From Shimia biformata (GTDB lineage: Bacteria > Pseudomonadota > Alphaproteobacteria > Rhodobacterales > Rhodobacteraceae), in assembly GCF_016888515.1 (NCBI RefSeq), contig NZ_JAFEJK010000001.1, forward strand, positions 496,001 to 560,000: a DNA stretch of 64,000 bases, given 5' to 3'. A program made the position numbers and the translations under genes. The notes beneath the pieces were generated by a model. The model did not search any database and was not told the DNA's origin. It was given only the letters and a program-made list of their open reading frames with translations. The stretch's first letter is position 1, and every line of letters begins with the position of its first letter. Shown one piece after another: positions 63,100 through 64,000 of this stretch.

Positions 63100-64000
63100 C
63101 CCGTGCACCTGTCGGGTCAAAAAGCGGTTTGAGCGACGCCTCAGCCTTGACCCGAGTACCCATGACATCAATCTCGTAGGACGATGCCAAAACCTCGGCG
63201 GCGGTTTCGCCAGCGCAGGGCACATAGCCCATCCCGATAGCCCCCCCCAGCCAGTGACCGTAGTTGCCCGAACTAAGATAACCGACAATCTCACCGTCGC
63301 GCAGAAGGGGTTCATTGTGATAGAGCAGCGGTTCCGGATCATTCAGGCGGAACTGCAGCAAACGCGACTGGGGGCCGGTTTCCTTCCGCCTCAAGACCGC
63401 GTCGCGTCCGATGAAGTCAGGCTTGCCTGTCGAGACCGCAAAGCCCAGCCCAGCGTCGATCACGTGGTCCTCACAGGTGATGTCGTGCCCGAAATGGCGA
63501 AAACCCTTTTCGATCCGGCAGGAATCCATCATGTGCATGCCGCACAGTTTCAATCCCACGTCTTGACCCGCCTCAAAGAACGTCTCGAATACATGGCCTG
63601 CCATGTCGGAACTGACATAGACCTCCCATCCCAGTTCGCCGACATAGGACACACGATGCGCCCGCGCCAATCCCATGCCTATCTCGATCTCTTGTGCGAA
63701 GCCGAAGGGGTTGGCATCGTTCGAGAAATCGTTGGGTGAGACCAGCTGCATCAGCTTGCGAGCATTTGGTCCCATGACTGCCAGAACGCCTTCTGAAGCG
63801 GTGACATCGGTGATTGTTACTTGGAAGTCGCCCTTCAGACGCATCAGCCGCGTTTGATCGGCAAGTCGGGTGGCTGCAGGTGTAACGACAAGGTAGCAGT
63901 CATCCGCCAAACGCGTGACGGTGACATCCGCTTCGATCCCACCTTTCGGGTTCAGAAACTGCGTATAAACGATTTTACCATTCGCCACCGTATGGTTGGC
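63089..64000 (-). CDS. C-terminal part of a dimethylglycine/sarcosine-dehydrogenase-like protein (GcvT domain)
   Basis: The frame is open to the right edge, giving 303 residues without a start; the GTG at 63988 lies inside the protein, since the residues before it continue the same conserved stretch. YTQFLNPKGGIEADVTVTRL, the GMHMMDSCRIEKGF block and the C-terminal GYVP ... DVMGTRVKAEASLKPLFDP tail are typical of the folate-binding GcvT half of large FAD demethylases. Such enzymes strip methyl groups from dimethylglycine or sarcosine and pass them to tetrahydrofolate. The FAD half would lie beyond the window; a free-standing GcvT-like protein is the alternative. Confidence 0.8.
   Translation of the reverse strand, partial: ANHTVANGKIVYTQFLNPKGGIEADVTVTRLADDCYLVVTPAATRLADQTRLMRLKGDFQVTITDVTASEGVLAVMGPNARKLMQLVSPNDFSNDANPFGFAQEIEIGMGLARAHRVSYVGELGWEVYVSSDMAGHVFETFFEAGQDVGLKLCGMHMMDSCRIEKGFRHFGHDITCEDHVIDAGLGFAVSTGKPDFIGRDAVLRRKETGPQSRLLQFRLNDPEPLLYHNEPLLRDGEIVGYLSSGNYGHWLGGAIGMGYVPCAGETAAEVLASSYEIDVMGTRVKAEASLKPLFDPTGARVKA

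Noticed and set aside
1-64000. CRISPR arrays, insertion sequences, prophage or integration sites
   Set aside because: No regularly spaced repeats, transposase or integrase genes, or flanking target duplications were seen.

Overview
The window looks like chromosomal DNA of a marine alphaproteobacterium of the Rhodobacteraceae (Roseobacter group). This rests on the GC-rich coding, the leuS-lptE-holA order, the xthA / thioredoxin-TPR / LON-domain / Trm112 / ubiH and aminotransferase-ftsK-lolA blocks, a ribA next to an orphan OmpR-type regulator, DUF2125 and DUF3576 proteins, and several polyamine and compatible-solute catabolic genes. There are no rRNA or tRNA genes, no insertion sequences, no phage genes and no CRISPR array. 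Coding density is very high and no gene-free gap exceeds about 260 bases.

Layout. 1-3551: end of a flagellar cluster (flagellin N-terminus, FlgN-like chaperone, FlgJ-type rod protein on the minus strand; fliK-flgD on the plus strand). 3716-12232: polyamine uptake and breakdown, with a potF-potG-potH-potI-puuB-like operon (minus), a GntR regulator and a class III aminotransferase (plus). 12236-19681: a second polyamine-type ABC importer with unusually enlarged permeases, divergent from an ectoine-hydrolase-like M24 protein and an M20 deacylase; together these could import, hydrolyse, deacylate and transaminate a small nitrogenous solute. 19738-26515: SDR and acyl-CoA dehydrogenase, a LysR regulator, two periplasmic/membrane c-type cytochromes, a GPH-type transporter and a chalcone-isomerase-like protein. 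26595-36953: phosphatase, TldD/PmbA, DUF2125, an SDR/crotonase pair, HNH nuclease, MscS channel, flavoprotein, GST, GFA protein.

35925-45460 holds housekeeping genes (holA, lptE, leuS, a glycosyltransferase, a strongly expressed-looking porin, yggS, an L,D-transpeptidase, ribA). 45634-46521 holds a CenR-like orphan response regulator followed by what I consider the most interesting unannotated signal: an FNR-type box (TTGAC-N4-ATCAA) correctly spaced to a -10 element, driving a short stem-loop / anti-Shine-Dalgarno / Rho-independent-terminator unit of about 75 nt, i.e. a probable oxygen-regulated small RNA. 46529-64000 carries a TPR-sulfotransferase, exonuclease III, a CnoX-like thioredoxin, ubiH, an amidase, an aminotransferase, ftsK, lolA, hspQ, an RluA-type synthase, an SGNH esterase and the 3' part of a dimethylglycine/sarcosine-dehydrogenase-like gene that leaves the window.

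All assignments come from reading sequence and translated frames by eye; no database search was run. Starts were moved to internal codons where Shine-Dalgarno spacing, signal peptides or ATGA-type coupling support it.
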